Origin: Shewanella sp. TC10
Lineage (GTDB): Bacteria; Pseudomonadota; Gammaproteobacteria; Enterobacterales; Shewanellaceae
NCBI RefSeq assembly: GCF_009663145.1
Contig: NZ_VKHR01000015.1
Coordinates: forward strand, 78 to 64,077
DNA: 64,000 nt
Reading direction: 5' to 3'
The notes beneath the pieces were generated by a model that searched no databases, was not told where the DNA came from, and was given only the letters and a program-made list of their open reading frames with translations. Numbering within the stretch: position 1 is the stretch's first letter; each line of letters opens with the position of its first letter. Positions 38,293 through 48,376 of the stretch are shown piece by piece. A program made the position numbers and the translations under genes.

Positions 38293-38871
38293 TTAATATT
38301 CCCACAGCCAAATTTGGCAACCATTGACACCGGCACGTTGCAGCTTATGGCGAGTTCGCTCTGCTTCACGTTTCGATTCAAATGGGCCTAAAATCACTTT
38401 GTGCCATGTACCCGTTGTACCTTTAGTTGCACGAACTTGGGCTTCAAGACCTTGGAAAGCAATCATGGCTTTCATTTCGTTTGCTTGGTCTTCTTTTCTA
38501 AAAGAAGCACATTGCATTTGATAAGGACCGCGTGACTTTAATGCATCTTCAGGCACGTCGATATCAATGCTTTTGTTTTCAAGCTCTTCTAAATAGGTCC
38601 ATTCTTCCGTTGGCTTAGGCGGCAGCTCATTAGGATCTTTCTTAACAGGCTGAGTTTTAGGCTTTTCAACGGTTTCAACTACAGGCGTTGATTGCTCAAC
38701 GGCATCATCAGAGCTACCACTGATAAACCATAAAAAGTAACCAAATCCTGCAACAAGTAGAATAATTACCAACGTCGACAAGTAGCGGCTAGCTGGCTTA
38801 GGCTGCGCCTTTTTTCCTCTTGCCGGACGTTTTTTAGGACTAGGCTTCTTATTAGCGTAATCTCGGCTCAT
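38293..38871 (-). CDS. ftsN: Cell division protein FtsN (SPOR domain)
   Basis: FtsN is the late-arriving divisome activator. The 192-aa protein has a basic cytoplasmic N-terminus (SPKKRPARGKKAQPK), one membrane helix (about residues 30-50, STLVIILLVAGFGYFLWF), a Pro/Lys-rich periplasmic linker, and a C-terminal SPOR domain (about 112-190) that binds denuded glycan strands (YQMQCASFRKEDQANEM...VILGPFESKREAERTRHKLQ in parts). It begins 1 nt after the argS stop, so the two are probably one transcript. It is shorter than E. coli FtsN (319 aa), mainly in the linker. Confidence 0.88.
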   Translation of the reverse strand: MSRDYANKKPSPKKRPARGKKAQPKPASRYLSTLVIILLVAGFGYFLWFISGSSDDAVEQSTPVVETVEKPKTQPVKKDPNELPPKPTEEWTYLEELENKSIDIDVPEDALKSRGPYQMQCASFRKEDQANEMKAMIAFQGLEAQVRATKGTTGTWHKVILGPFESKREAERTRHKLQRAGVNGCQIWLWEY

Positions 38872-38872
38872 A

Positions 38873-40618
38873 TTACATACGCTCTAATGTTTCGATACCT
38901 AACAGCGATAAACCTGTTTTCAAGGTCTTGGCAGTTAGATGCGATAACAATAAGCGGCTTTGTTTTTGCTCTTCTGTTTCGGCAGCAAGTACTGGACAAG
39001 CCTCATAAAAACTTGAGAACTCACTGGCTAGCTCATAAACATAAGCACACATTACGTGTGGTAAGCCTTTTTCTGTCATGCGGGTTAGCACTTCACCGAA
39101 CTGGGCAAGCTTAGTCCCAAGCTCTTTTTCTTTATCGTGTTCAAGCACAATTTTTGCCTGGCTTAAATCAACGTCTTCTGCACGTTTGAAAATACCTGCG
39201 ATACGCGTGTAGGCGTATAATAAGTAAGGAGCGGTATTTCCTTCAAAACTCAACATTTGCTCGAAGCTAAAGATGTAATCGCTGCTACGGTTTTTTGATA
39301 AGTCAGCGTATTTTACTGAGCTGATACTGACCACGCGTGCGATTTCAAGCAAAGTTGCTTCGTCCATGTCAGGATTTTTGCTGCGTACGAGTTCAATTGC
39401 ACGAGTATTAGCTTCATCAAGTAAGTCGACTAATTTAACCACGCCGCCACTACGAGTTTTAAATGGACGGCCATCAGCGCCATTCATTGTGCCGAAACCT
39501 GTGTGTTCAAGTGACATGTCTTCACGCACAAAGCCTGCAGTTTTAGCAAGGCTAAATACCTGCTGGAAATGCAGCGCTTGACGTAAATCGACAAAATACA
39601 AAGCGCGATCAGCTTTTAATACGTTTGAACGGTAACGCATAGCGGCCAAGTCAGATGTAGCATATAGGTAGCCGCCATCCGCTTTTTGAATAATAACCGG
39701 TAATGGTTCGCCTTCTTTAGTGCGGAATTCTTCTTGGAATACCACTTTAGCGCCATTACTTTCGCTAAGGAGTCCTTTAGCGTCTAAATCTTTAACGACT
39801 TGCTCAAGGTCTGCGTTGTAAGCACTTTCACCGTGTACATCTGCGCGGGTTAAACTTACACCTAGGCGCTCATACACGTCGTGGCAGTGATGCAGTGAGA
39901 TATCGTTAAATTCTTGCCATAATTTATTGCAGTACTCATCACCTGATTGCAGTGAAACCACTAAATTACGTGAACGTGTAGCAAACTCTTCTGATTCGTC
40001 GAAGCGAACTTTAGCAGCACGGTAAAAAGTTTCGAGGTCTGAAAGTTCAAGCTCAGCTTGCTCACCGTTGGCAGCGCGTAGCTCTTCCATGTAAGCCAGT
40101 AACATGCCGAACTGAGTGCCCCAGTCGCCAACGTGGTTTTGACGAATAACGTTATGACCTAAAAACTCAAGCGCGCGAACGACACTGTCACCAATGATGG
40201 TTGAACGTAAATGGCCAACGTGCATTTCTTTGGCAAGGTTTGGTGAAGAGTAATCAACCACGATGGTTTGCTTAGTCGGTAAAGTCACCCCTAAAGCATC
40301 ATCGTTTAATGCATCTTGTAGCTGATTTGCTAGGGCGTTTTCATCAATAAAGAAGTTAATAAAACCAGGGCCTGCAATTTCAACTTTAGCAACATGGCTA
40401 GAGGCTGGTAGGTTATCAATGATCAGCTGAGCAATATCGCGCGGATTTTTTTTAGCCACTTTAGTCAGCATCATTGCTAAGTTAGTCGCAAGATCACCAT
40501 GACTTTTATCTTTAGTTCGCTCTACTTGAATTCGAGCCTGAAAATCAGCTGGGACAATGCCTTGTTGTTTAAAAGAGTCGACGGTTTGTTCTAGTAAAGA
40601 TGCAATATGTGATTTCAT
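38873..40618 (-). CDS. argS: Arginyl-tRNA synthetase
   Basis: ArgS charges tRNA-Arg with arginine. The 581-aa protein shows the class I HIGH-type motif as [12 protein letters not shown] (about residue 132) after the family's [14 protein letters not shown] lead-in. [12 protein letters not shown], a typical ArgRS block, is present, as is the C-terminal anticodon-binding DALR domain ([15 protein letters not shown]). A canonical KMSKS is not evident, as in many ArgRS. priA lies 154 nt upstream on the same strand and ftsN follows after 1 nt. Confidence 0.97.
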   Translation of the reverse strand: MKSHIASLLEQTVDSFKQQGIVPADFQARIQVERTKDKSHGDLATNLAMMLTKVAKKNPRDIAQLIIDNLPASSHVAKVEIAGPGFINFFIDENALANQLQDALNDDALGVTLPTKQTIVVDYSSPNLAKEMHVGHLRSTIIGDSVVRALEFLGHNVIRQNHVGDWGTQFGMLLAYMEELRAANGEQAELELSDLETFYRAAKVRFDESEEFATRSRNLVVSLQSGDEYCNKLWQEFNDISLHHCHDVYERLGVSLTRADVHGESAYNADLEQVVKDLDAKGLLSESNGAKVVFQEEFRTKEGEPLPVIIQKADGGYLYATSDLAAMRYRSNVLKADRALYFVDLRQALHFQQVFSLAKTAGFVREDMSLEHTGFGTMNGADGRPFKTRSGGVVKLVDLLDEANTRAIELVRSKNPDMDEATLLEIARVVSISSVKYADLSKNRSSDYIFSFEQMLSFEGNTAPYLLYAYTRIAGIFKRAEDVDLSQAKIVLEHDKEKELGTKLAQFGEVLTRMTEKGLPHVMCAYVYELASEFSSFYEACPVLAAETEEQKQSRLLLSHLTAKTLKTGLSLLGIETLERM

Positions 40619-40742
40619 GGGCGTTTATTAGCACTGACTTAAAGTAAAAGACTGGGGTAACCGACTATTTTAGCCGCTATTGCTATGCAAATGCTATCTC
40701 GATTAAGTAATAAATCGAGATTTTTTTGATTTGAAATAAATA

Positions 40743-40765
40743 GCAGCATAATGAATTTATGCTGC
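40743..40765 (-). terminator. Terminator-like hairpin after priA
   Basis: GCAGCATAA and TTATGCTGC form a perfect 9-bp stem with a 5-nt TGAAT loop, 8 nt past the priA stop on the minus strand. The downstream T tract (TATTTATTT) is interrupted, so it may leak into argS. Confidence 0.6.
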
Positions 40766-40772
40766 AACAAGA

Positions 40773-42968
40773 TTACATCAGATCTTGTGGATCTCTATCA
40801 ATGCTCCAGCGGCAACGCTTACTCTCATTGAGTGCTTCAATTTGCGGTAAAATTTGCTCAAACTCTTGTTGCAAGCGCTGACGGTTTTTAGCTTGAAATA
40901 ACAACTGGCGTCGGTATTTACCTGCTTTACGATCTAAGGGCGCTGGCATGGGACCAATAACCTCAAAGTCTTTATCTTGAGGCAAAAGGTTAGCCACTTG
41001 CTGTAAGAAGTTGTCTGCATCTTCGGCTAAATGTGCATCAGCCCTTATTAACACCATATGCCACGCTGGTGGAAGTAAGGCTTGTTGACGTTCCTCTAGC
41101 TGCGCTCTGGCGAACTTACCGTAACCATTTTTCAGTAGATCATGAAGTATAGGGTTTTCGCTTTGGTGAGTTTGCAGCAAGACTTTACCGGGTTTATCAG
41201 CGCGGCCAGCTCGACCAGATACTTGGGTATAAAGCTGAGCAAAGCGTTCTGGCGCTCTAAAGTCCGCGCTAAACAATGCGCCATCCACATCCATCAAGCC
41301 GACTAAGGTGACATCAGGAAAATGGTGTCCTTTAGCAAGCATTTGGGTACCAACTAAAATTTTATACTCACCTTTTAAGATGCTAGTGAGTTGTTTTTCA
41401 AGTGAGCCTTTTTTACGAGTGGTATCGCGATCGATTCGCACTACAGGATATTGAGGAAACTCTTGCTCAAGCGCTTGAGCGAGTTGCTCTGTACCAGTGC
41501 CGTGCCCCATCAGCATAGTACTGCCACAAGAGTGACATTGATGGGGGATAGCATATTGATTGCCGCAATGATGACAACATATCTCGTTTAAACCTTGATG
41601 AACGGTAAAAAAGGCGTCACAGCGGTCACATTCATGTAAATGTCCGCATTCATGGCATAAAAGGGCTGGGGAAAACCCACGACGATTAAGAAAAAGTAGC
41701 ACCTGATTACCTGCATCTAGGTGCATACGCATTTCGTTAATCATCGAGGCAGACATGCCTGACTTTAGCGGCTGGGAGCGGATATCAATGATACCTTGTT
41801 TGACTTTTTGAGCAGCGCCAGCCCGTTCTGCGAGTTCAAGGTGGGTGTAACGTCCTGAAATAGCATTTTGTAAGGTTTCTAATGATGGCGTCGCCGAGCC
41901 AAGTATTACTTGTACTTTCTCTAGATGGCCACGCATAACCGCGAGGTCACGGGCATGGTAGCGCACCCCTTCTTGTTGTTTAAAGCTGCTGTCATGTTCT
42001 TCATCTAAAATAATCAGCCCAGGATAGGCCATTGGCGTAAATAAAGCTGAGCGAGTGCCGATAATAATGGCAGCTTCACCGCATCTTGCTTGTCGCCACG
42101 CTTCAAGGCGTTGATTGTCGGTGAGGGCGGAATGAATAACAGCAATATTGACATCAAAGCGGCGCTTAAAACGGTTAATAGTCTGCGGAGTTAGGCCAAT
42201 CTCTGGTACTAGAATTAGCGCCTGTTTACCTTGCTTTAATATCGTTTCTAAAATCGACAAATAGACTTCAGTTTTACCCGAACCAGTGATACCTTCAAGT
42301 AAGCTGCAATGAAAGCCTTGTTGTTGATTTAACACTGAAACTGCAACAGCTTGTTGTTTGTTGAGCTTTAACGGTGTTTCAGTCATATTAAGTTGGTCAC
42401 GCCAACTTAAGTCAGTTTCATTAGAGACTTGCTGACGTTCAATCCAGCCTTTGTCTTCTAAGGCTTTTAGCGCGACTTTGCTAAGTTCTTGAGTAGTAAA
42501 GTCATCTTGGCTGATAGATGATTGTTGTAATAATTCGAACAGCTTTTTTTGCGCCGGAGCGCGCTTAAGCACACTGATGTCGACCTGTTTACCCGCATCA
42601 TTAAGTGCGAAAAAAGTGACGGTTTGCGGTTGCGCGCTTAACCCTTTGCGAAGTGCAACAGGCAAGGCCTGACTGAGCATTTGGCCTTGGCTAGCAAAGT
42701 AATAGCGTGCTGCCCATAAGGTGAGTTTATAAAGGGACTCTGGCAATAAAGGTTTGCTATCTAGCAGTTCTGAAAATGGTTTTATTTTATCGGCTGGAAC
42801 GTCGCATTCTTGTTTAATGGCAGTGATTAAGCCTACAAGTTGTTGTCTACCAAAAGGCACTTTAACCCTAAGTCCAAGCTGTATTTGTGATACGTTGGAT
42901 TCAGGAACTTGGTAACTAAAGGTTTGCCGCATAGGAACGGGTAGAGCAACCTCAACAAACACAGGCAT
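40773..42968 (-). CDS. priA: Primosomal protein N' (replication restart helicase PriA)
   Basis: PriA recognises stalled forks and D-loops and reloads the replisome through PriB/DnaT/DnaC. The 731-aa protein (E. coli 732) has the N-terminal 3'-DNA-binding domain, Walker A in GITGSGKTEVYL near residue 230, DEEHD (motif II), a helicase C-half with QVSGRAGRADKPG, and a zinc-binding insertion with paired CxxC motifs (CHECG, CDRC, CCHHCG, CHSCG). It is divergent from the FimV-like gene at 43046. Confidence 0.97.
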   Translation of the reverse strand: MPVFVEVALPVPMRQTFSYQVPESNVSQIQLGLRVKVPFGRQQLVGLITAIKQECDVPADKIKPFSELLDSKPLLPESLYKLTLWAARYYFASQGQMLSQALPVALRKGLSAQPQTVTFFALNDAGKQVDISVLKRAPAQKKLFELLQQSSISQDDFTTQELSKVALKALEDKGWIERQQVSNETDLSWRDQLNMTETPLKLNKQQAVAVSVLNQQQGFHCSLLEGITGSGKTEVYLSILETILKQGKQALILVPEIGLTPQTINRFKRRFDVNIAVIHSALTDNQRLEAWRQARCGEAAIIIGTRSALFTPMAYPGLIILDEEHDSSFKQQEGVRYHARDLAVMRGHLEKVQVILGSATPSLETLQNAISGRYTHLELAERAGAAQKVKQGIIDIRSQPLKSGMSASMINEMRMHLDAGNQVLLFLNRRGFSPALLCHECGHLHECDRCDAFFTVHQGLNEICCHHCGNQYAIPHQCHSCGSTMLMGHGTGTEQLAQALEQEFPQYPVVRIDRDTTRKKGSLEKQLTSILKGEYKILVGTQMLAKGHHFPDVTLVGLMDVDGALFSADFRAPERFAQLYTQVSGRAGRADKPGKVLLQTHQSENPILHDLLKNGYGKFARAQLEERQQALLPPAWHMVLIRADAHLAEDADNFLQQVANLLPQDKDFEVIGPMPAPLDRKAGKYRRQLLFQAKNRQRLQQEFEQILPQIEALNESKRCRWSIDRDPQDLM

Positions 42969-43045
42969 AATTCATCATCGTTAACAATTGAGAGGGTCTA
43001 GTTTACTAGAGCCAGAACATAAAGAAATAGGATAAGAGAAAATTG

Positions 43046-43879
43046 ATGTCAAAAGGAATATTCAATAAAGCTGTATTGGCACTATCACTTTTTTTATTTT
43101 CATTTGTGGCTCAAGCTGCACTGAGCCATATCAGTATTAACAGTCGTCAATTTGAGGTGGGGCAACACCCCAAAATTAAACTGAATATTGTGGCTGGTAA
43201 AAATGACTTTTCTCGAATTAGCTTGCACCTTCGACAAACTAATGGTTCGAAAGAAATAATGGAAGAATTGATGGTTCAGCCAATTAGCGGCTATATGTTA
43301 TTTGCGATTGGTGTTGATAATGTTACTGATCCAAACGCTAAATTAATTGTGAGTGAGTATAAAGGTAATAGTTGGCGCCAGTATGCTGTGTTGCCAGTAT
43401 TTGATTCCCCTTTTATTAAAATTACCGACAAGACAGAAGTTAAAATCGATACCCGAAACCAACCTAAAAAAGTGGCGCCTGTTCCATATACTGGTAAAGC
43501 AGTTGCCCAATCAGAATCTGCCATAAAAGTGACAAACGCCACTTCTGATGAAGCTAGAGTCGCAACCCTACCAAGTACAGAAACCACAGCGTCATCGGAG
43601 CCTATTATGAGTGCAGACTGTATTATCGAACGAAGTAATTCAGATACCTTATGGCGTATTGCTTCCCGTTACTATAAACAATGGAATACCAATGTTTATG
43701 GGGCTATGTTGGCAATTTATGATGCTAACCCTAACGGTTTTTCAAAGCAGAAAATTCACCTAATTAGGCAGGATGTGACCTTAGGTTGCCCATCACAAAC
43801 ACAGTTAAATCAATATGTAAGCAAAGCAGAAGACAAACTAACTTTTGAAGCGTTACAACAACAGCACAGAGCAAATTAA
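43046..43879 (+). CDS. FimV-like LysM-domain protein
   Basis: The 277-aa protein has a signal peptide (about residues 1-24, ending VAQA). Its N-terminal domain (ALSHISINSRQFEVGQHPK) resembles the front of FimV-type proteins. A Thr/Ser-rich linker follows, then a C-terminal LysM-like domain (about 195-255, RSNSDTLWRIASRYYKQW) of the kind that binds peptidoglycan. FimV itself is much longer, so this is a short relative. A role in envelope or pilus-secretin positioning is inference from that likeness. ATG 43046 was preferred over the preceding in-frame TTG at 43043. It is divergent from priA. Confidence 0.7.
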   Translation: MSKGIFNKAVLALSLFLFSFVAQAALSHISINSRQFEVGQHPKIKLNIVAGKNDFSRISLHLRQTNGSKEIMEELMVQPISGYMLFAIGVDNVTDPNAKLIVSEYKGNSWRQYAVLPVFDSPFIKITDKTEVKIDTRNQPKKVAPVPYTGKAVAQSESAIKVTNATSDEARVATLPSTETTASSEPIMSADCIIERSNSDTLWRIASRYYKQWNTNVYGAMLAIYDANPNGFSKQKIHLIRQDVTLGCPSQTQLNQYVSKAEDKLTFEALQQQHRAN

Positions 43880-43886
43880 TTTTCAC

Positions 43887-43915
43887 TTGTTTGAGGTGGA
43901 CAGATACTGTACTAT
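43887..43915 (+). promoter_or_regulatory. Candidate rpmE promoter
   Basis: TTGTTT (43887-43892) and TACTAT (43910-43915) are separated by 17 nt, about 90 nt before the rpmE ATG. Confidence 0.5.
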
Positions 43916-43953
43916 TGCGCGCCTTAACGCTATTGTTATGAACGCATGTGGTG

Positions 43954-43970
43954 CTCAACTTCGGGTTGGG
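43954..43970 (+). promoter_or_regulatory. Stem-loop in the rpmE leader
   Basis: CTCAAC-TTCGG-GTTGGG forms a 6-bp stem (one wobble) 34 nt before the start codon. Autogenous control of rpmE through its leader has been reported in E. coli, so this may be a regulatory structure; the link is inference. Confidence 0.4.
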
Positions 43971-44004
43971 AGAGCGACATGGCCTGCTATTGAAGGTAAT
44001 CCAA

Positions 44005-44217
44005 ATGAAACCAGGTATCCACCCAGACTACGCTGAAGTAACTGCAACTTGTACTTGTGGTAACGTAATTAAAGTAAACTCTACTGTAGGTAAAAACTTA
44101 CATTTAGACGTATGTGGTGCATGTCACCCATTCTATACTGGTACACAGAAAGTTGTTGACACCGGTGGTCGTATCGACAAATTCAACAAGCGCTTTGGTG
44201 CACTTGGTAAGAAGTAA
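44005..44217 (+). CDS. rpmE: 50S ribosomal protein bL31 (zinc form)
   Basis: bL31 bridges the ribosomal subunits. The 70-aa protein has all four zinc cysteines (C16, C18, C37, C40, as CTC and CGAC), so it is the zinc-binding C+ type rather than the YkgM-like C- paralogue. [20 protein letters not shown], a family hallmark, follows. The frame is open from 43948; ATG 44005 has AAGGT about 9 nt upstream and gives the standard MKPGIHPDY start. It has its own promoter and terminator. Confidence 0.97.
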   Translation: MKPGIHPDYAEVTATCTCGNVIKVNSTVGKNLHLDVCGACHPFYTGTQKVVDTGGRIDKFNKRFGALGKK

Positions 44218-44238
44218 TTGCGACTGCAATTATTTTAA

Positions 44239-44267
44239 GAAAAAGACGCCTTCGGCGTCTTTTTTTG
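44239..44267 (+). terminator. Rho-independent terminator after rpmE
   Basis: AAAAGACGCC and GGCGTCTTTT form a strong stem with a CTTCG-type tight loop, followed by a run of T. Confidence 0.93.
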
Positions 44268-44647
44268 TTTTAGGTCTAAATTCCCACAAAAATATTTATT
44301 TTTTTAGTTATAAATTATGTAGTACTGCTTAAGTTAATAATATTGTTATTTAGGCAAATTATTTGTAGCTTTATGAAGCAAATTCCGCTTTTTTATGTCA
44401 AATCTTGTTATTTTTCTACAGTTTTAAGTCTTTGATTCTTATTGTGATGATTTATTTAAGCGGGATAAATTGTAACTTGATCAAAATTCAGTGATTAAAG
44501 ATAACTTTTGTTAAATTTTCATTTATACTGCCTGCCAAAGCGCATAACAGCTGACTCTGACCTGTGCTCAGTTATCTGAGTCTTTGTGTGTTTTGACTGA
44601 ATTTAACTTTATTTCGCCGTATAAATTGCCTCATTCAGGAATATAAA
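44268..44647. other. AT-rich intergenic region upstream of the malic enzyme
   Basis: There is no gene. A perfect -10 hexamer TATACT is seen at 44524-44529, but without a good -35 at the right distance. It lies about 120 nt before the malic enzyme start and may belong to its promoter. Confidence 0.45.
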
Positions 44648-45895
44648 ATGTCTGATTTCCGCCAGCAAGCTCTCGATTACCATGAATTTCCAATTGCAGG
44701 AAAAACTGCAGTTAGCCTAACTAAACCAGCTCAAACGAGTCATGATTTGTCGTTGGCCTATAGTCCGGGTGTTGCTGAGCCAGTAAGAGAAATTGCGGCA
44801 AATCCAGATGACGCTTATCGTTATACCAACAAAGGTAATACTGTTGCTGTTATTTCAAATGGTACTGCTATTTTAGGTTTGGGTAACTTAGGCCCATTGG
44901 CATCAAAACCTGTTATGGAAGGTAAGGCGCTATTGTTTAAGCGCTTTGCAAATATCGATTCAACAGACATTGAAGTGAAGCATAGAACCACTGCTGATTT
45001 TATTAATACGGTTGAATCAATTGCAGACACCTTTGGTGGCATTAACCTTGAAGATATCAAGGCTCCAGAGTGTTTTGAAATTGAGCGTGAACTGATCGCT
45101 CGTTGTAACGTGCCGGTATTTCATGACGATCAACACGGTACGGCCATTGTCACTACTGCTGGTATGATCAACGCCTTAGAAATTCAAGGTAAGAAAATCG
45201 AAGATGCTGTCTTTGTTTGTCTTGGCGCAGGTGCTGCAGCTATCGCGTGTATGACCATGATGGTTAAGTGTGGCGCGCAACGTGAAAATGTATACATGTT
45301 AGATAGACAAGGTGTTATCCATACTCGCCGCGAAGACATTAATGAATATAAAGCCTTATTTGCCAACAATACTGACAAGCGCACATTACAAGATGTGATT
45401 AAAGATGCTGATGCATTCTTAGGTTTATCGGGGGCGGACTTATTAACAGCTGAAGATATTGCATTAATGGCGCCAAACCCTGTCATTTTTGCTTGTTCAA
45501 ACCCTGATCCTGAAATTAAGCCAGAGCTTGCTCATGCAACGCGTAGCGATTTGATCATGGGTACAGGTCGTAGTGATTACCCGAACCAAGTGAACAATGT
45601 TTTGTGTTTTCCTTTCATCTTTAGAGGTGCATTAGATGTTCGTGCTACTGAAATTAACGATGAAATGAAAATTGCAGCGGTTAAAGCACTTGCAGCGATT
45701 GCTAAAGAGCCTGTTCCTGCTGAAGTTTTAGCGGCATACCCTGATGTTAAATCAATGAGTTTTGGCGCCGAATATGTGCTACCTAAGCCAATGGATCCTC
45801 GCCTATTGAAAAATATCGCTAGTGCGGTATCTCAAGCTGCTATCGACTCTGGTGTTGCAGTATTAAAGATATTACCGACTGAATATAAATTATAG
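44648..45895 (+). CDS. NADP-type malic enzyme, short form
   Basis: Malic enzyme decarboxylates malate to pyruvate and supplies NADPH. The 415-aa protein starts SDFRQQALDYHEFP and has the malic N-terminal domain with LAYSPGVAEPVREIA, GLGNLGPLASKPVMEGKA, the DDIKAPECFEIE-type metal block (here LEDIKAPECF) and FHDDQHGTAIV. The NAD(P)-binding part holds VCLGAGAAAIACM. It resembles the catalytic half of E. coli MaeB but lacks the roughly 330-residue phosphotransacetylase-like C-terminal domain, so it is the compact type and not a truncation. The cofactor cannot be settled by eye. Confidence 0.9.
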   Translation: MSDFRQQALDYHEFPIAGKTAVSLTKPAQTSHDLSLAYSPGVAEPVREIAANPDDAYRYTNKGNTVAVISNGTAILGLGNLGPLASKPVMEGKALLFKRFANIDSTDIEVKHRTTADFINTVESIADTFGGINLEDIKAPECFEIERELIARCNVPVFHDDQHGTAIVTTAGMINALEIQGKKIEDAVFVCLGAGAAAIACMTMMVKCGAQRENVYMLDRQGVIHTRREDINEYKALFANNTDKRTLQDVIKDADAFLGLSGADLLTAEDIALMAPNPVIFACSNPDPEIKPELAHATRSDLIMGTGRSDYPNQVNNVLCFPFIFRGALDVRATEINDEMKIAAVKALAAIAKEPVPAEVLAAYPDVKSMSFGAEYVLPKPMDPRLLKNIASAVSQAAIDSGVAVLKILPTEYKL

Positions 45896-45914
45896 AGTTA
45901 GCTTAGTTTGAATG

Positions 45915-45938
45915 AAAAAGGGCGTAAGCCCTTTTTTT
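45915..45938 (+). terminator. Rho-independent terminator after the malic enzyme
   Basis: AAAAAGGGC-GTAA-GCCCTTTTT forms a 9-bp stem with a GTAA tetraloop and a T run. Confidence 0.93.
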
Positions 45939-46079
45939 GTATCTACAATTAATCTAAAACAGATTGGGTTTGCGTTTTGTTGATGGCTACTGAATAATCG
46001 AGTTCAGTTCATTGAGCGTTATCGCTAATTAAATGTTTGATCTTATAAAATCGAGTCGCGCAGTAGCAGGACGCTGATA

Positions 46080-47966
46080 ATGAAAATAACCAAGATTTTG
46101 ACTAAAAAATTGACCAGTTTTTGGTTGTTGTCTTTGACAGCGGTCGGGGCTATTTTTTTGATTGGCGCTTTGGTTAGTTTTATTCAACTGACATTTAGAT
46201 TTCAGCAACAAAAAGTGACTCAGCTAGAGTCTATGCTAGTTGAACATTACCAATCCGATAGTCATTGGGATTTGCATGCTTGGTTACCGCCGATCTTAAT
46301 TGCTTATAACGCTAATTCATTCAAATTAACCAAAGGTGATGAAATATTATTTGAATATTATTCACCGGCACCGCAAAAAAATCCTACCATTTACAAACAT
46401 ACAATTGATTCTAGCGCCGACATTGGGTTCGAGCTTAAATTACCTCAGCCTTATTTACTCCACCAATTAGGCTGGTATGAGTATCTGATTCTATTAGTTT
46501 CTTTAGGTGCTATCGGATTATTTGTACGTTATGGACTGAGATGGTTTACCCATGAATTGGATGGAATAGAACAAATTGCTCAGCGCAGCAAACTAGTACT
46601 TGAAGGTGAGCATTCACAAGCGTTAAATTCCCCTGGCACCGGCCGACCTCGATTAATTAATCGGGCCATGACAAAGTTATTAGAGCAATTACAAGATGCT
46701 CAAAAAGAACGTGGACGTTTTGATCAGTTTATTCGTTCAAAAACCTTTTTAGACCCCAGCACTCGGATCGGCAATCGCATTTTTTTTGAAAATAGACTTG
46801 AAGCGCTCACTCATCATAACAGTATGATTGCTCACGGCGCTGTGATGTTAGTTAATTTTGATGATTTAGACTTATTGCAACAACAAGAAGGTGATGAGGT
46901 CATTAATGAACAATTAAATGACCTAGTACAAGCCATCAGTAAATTATTGCAAGCCTATGAAGATGCCGTTTTTGCGCGTTATGCTTTCAATCAGTTTGCT
47001 ATTGTTATACCGCAAGTATCATTAGCAGAAGCAGATAGTTTAGCGAATAAATTGCTTAAACTTGGTATTAGCCAGCTACAAAATCAATCTGACACTCAAG
47101 ATAATTATGTTCACCTTGGCGCCGCTTTTTATAAAGCCGGTGACATGCAAGAACAAGTACTCGAAGAAGTTGAAATGGCACTTAAAGCTGCGCAATTACA
47201 GCGAACCAATAATTGGTTTATGTACGATAAAGGCGCGGTAGATAAAGAAATTGCCAAAGGCTCAGTTCGATGGAGAAGCTTTTTAGAAAATACCTTAGTG
47301 AATCGCCGTTTTGTAGCAATTACAGAAAATGTTATCGATAGTGATGGCCATGCTTGTCATAAGGAAGTGTTCAGTAGAGCGATAGATAATCAAGGCAACG
47401 AAATCAGAGCCACTTTGTTTATTCCAATGGCAAATAAGTGTGGCTTAATGCCTCAAGTAGAAAGGCAGCTTATTGAAACTGTGTTATTTGAGCTAATGGC
47501 AAATAACCAAGAAAGTTTTAGCATCAACCTAAGTTATGACTCACTAACCAGCCGCGCTTTCATGCGTTGGTTAAGAACCACTTTGATGGAGCAGCGACAT
47601 CTTGCCTCTCGACTGATATTTGAGGTATCAGAAGATATTGTGGTTAAGCATCAACAAGATTTGATGGAAAATTTGAATATGCTTCGCAAAATAGGAGCAA
47701 GGTTGTGTGTCGACCACGTTGGCCTTCAAGTTGTTGGCACGCATTATATTCAAGAATGCCATTTCGACTTAGTGAAATTACATCGTTCTATTATTCATCA
47801 AATCCACCTCAAGTCTGAAAATCAGCTTTTCATTCGTAGTTTGATCGGTGGTTTATACCGCGCTGAAGTTCAGGTATTTGCTGAAGGTGTTGCCAGTTTC
47901 GAAGAGTGGCAAACGCTGAAAATTCTCGGTGTGAGCGCAGCTCAAGGTGATTTTTTTAATCAATAG
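46080..47966 (+). CDS. csrD: CsrD/MshH: degenerate GGDEF-EAL regulator of RNA decay
   Basis: CsrD directs RNase E-dependent decay of CsrB-type small RNAs in E. coli, without c-di-GMP activity; the orthologue at the head of msh clusters is called MshH. The 628-aa protein has an N-terminal membrane helix (about 12-35), a second hydrophobic segment near 140, a coiled or HAMP-like stretch, and C-terminal GGDEF and EAL-like domains. The GGDEF signature is degraded to YAFNQF (about residue 301), and EAL is replaced by KEVF (about 442). It lacks the acidic catalytic residues, consistent with an inactive enzyme. It is separated from mshI by 410 nt. Confidence 0.9.
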   Translation: MKITKILTKKLTSFWLLSLTAVGAIFLIGALVSFIQLTFRFQQQKVTQLESMLVEHYQSDSHWDLHAWLPPILIAYNANSFKLTKGDEILFEYYSPAPQKNPTIYKHTIDSSADIGFELKLPQPYLLHQLGWYEYLILLVSLGAIGLFVRYGLRWFTHELDGIEQIAQRSKLVLEGEHSQALNSPGTGRPRLINRAMTKLLEQLQDAQKERGRFDQFIRSKTFLDPSTRIGNRIFFENRLEALTHHNSMIAHGAVMLVNFDDLDLLQQQEGDEVINEQLNDLVQAISKLLQAYEDAVFARYAFNQFAIVIPQVSLAEADSLANKLLKLGISQLQNQSDTQDNYVHLGAAFYKAGDMQEQVLEEVEMALKAAQLQRTNNWFMYDKGAVDKEIAKGSVRWRSFLENTLVNRRFVAITENVIDSDGHACHKEVFSRAIDNQGNEIRATLFIPMANKCGLMPQVERQLIETVLFELMANNQESFSINLSYDSLTSRAFMRWLRTTLMEQRHLASRLIFEVSEDIVVKHQQDLMENLNMLRKIGARLCVDHVGLQVVGTHYIQECHFDLVKLHRSIIHQIHLKSENQLFIRSLIGGLYRAEVQVFAEGVASFEEWQTLKILGVSAAQGDFFNQ

Positions 47967-48376
47967 ATCCCGTCTACCAATTAAATCTGCACATAAAGTC
48001 ATTCTCTGACTTGGTACAAGTTTTGTATTAATCTTTTAACGCACCAAATATATACAATTTAATAACGAAGGCTGTTAATAAATTGCAAGTTTGTTGCTGG
48101 CGTGAATCTTGAGTATTGGGGAATAACATTCTATCTTAAGTATATACAATTTCTTTGATGTTATTTTTCTATAAAATTAAGTGATTAGCGGTTAATATGT
48201 CATACGATATTTTTTTGACAAGCTTTTAACCGTTAACTGTTCTTTGTGTTACATACTTGTTGGTGTGTGCAGTTAGGCCAAGCTTGTATTGTTAAGTTTT
48301 TAGAGTAGATCTTTTTATTATCTTATCGGTTTATATGTATCGTTTCTTAGCTGATTATCAAGGCACAGGTTTTTGA
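47967..48376. other. Intergenic region between csrD and mshI
   Basis: AT-rich with no gene. A loose inverted repeat CGGTTAA (48189) / TTAACCG (48226) is seen. The motif TATATACAATTT occurs twice (about 48046 and 48141), the second as CTTAAGTATATACAATTT. A similar CTTAAGTATATACGATTG lies near 60735, before mshC. A promoter for mshI-F is expected here. Confidence 0.5.

Noticed and set aside
44648..45895. Malic enzyme as a truncated MaeB
   Set aside because: The protein ends cleanly, is followed by a terminator, and matches the compact malic enzyme type; absence of the phosphotransacetylase-like domain is normal for that type.
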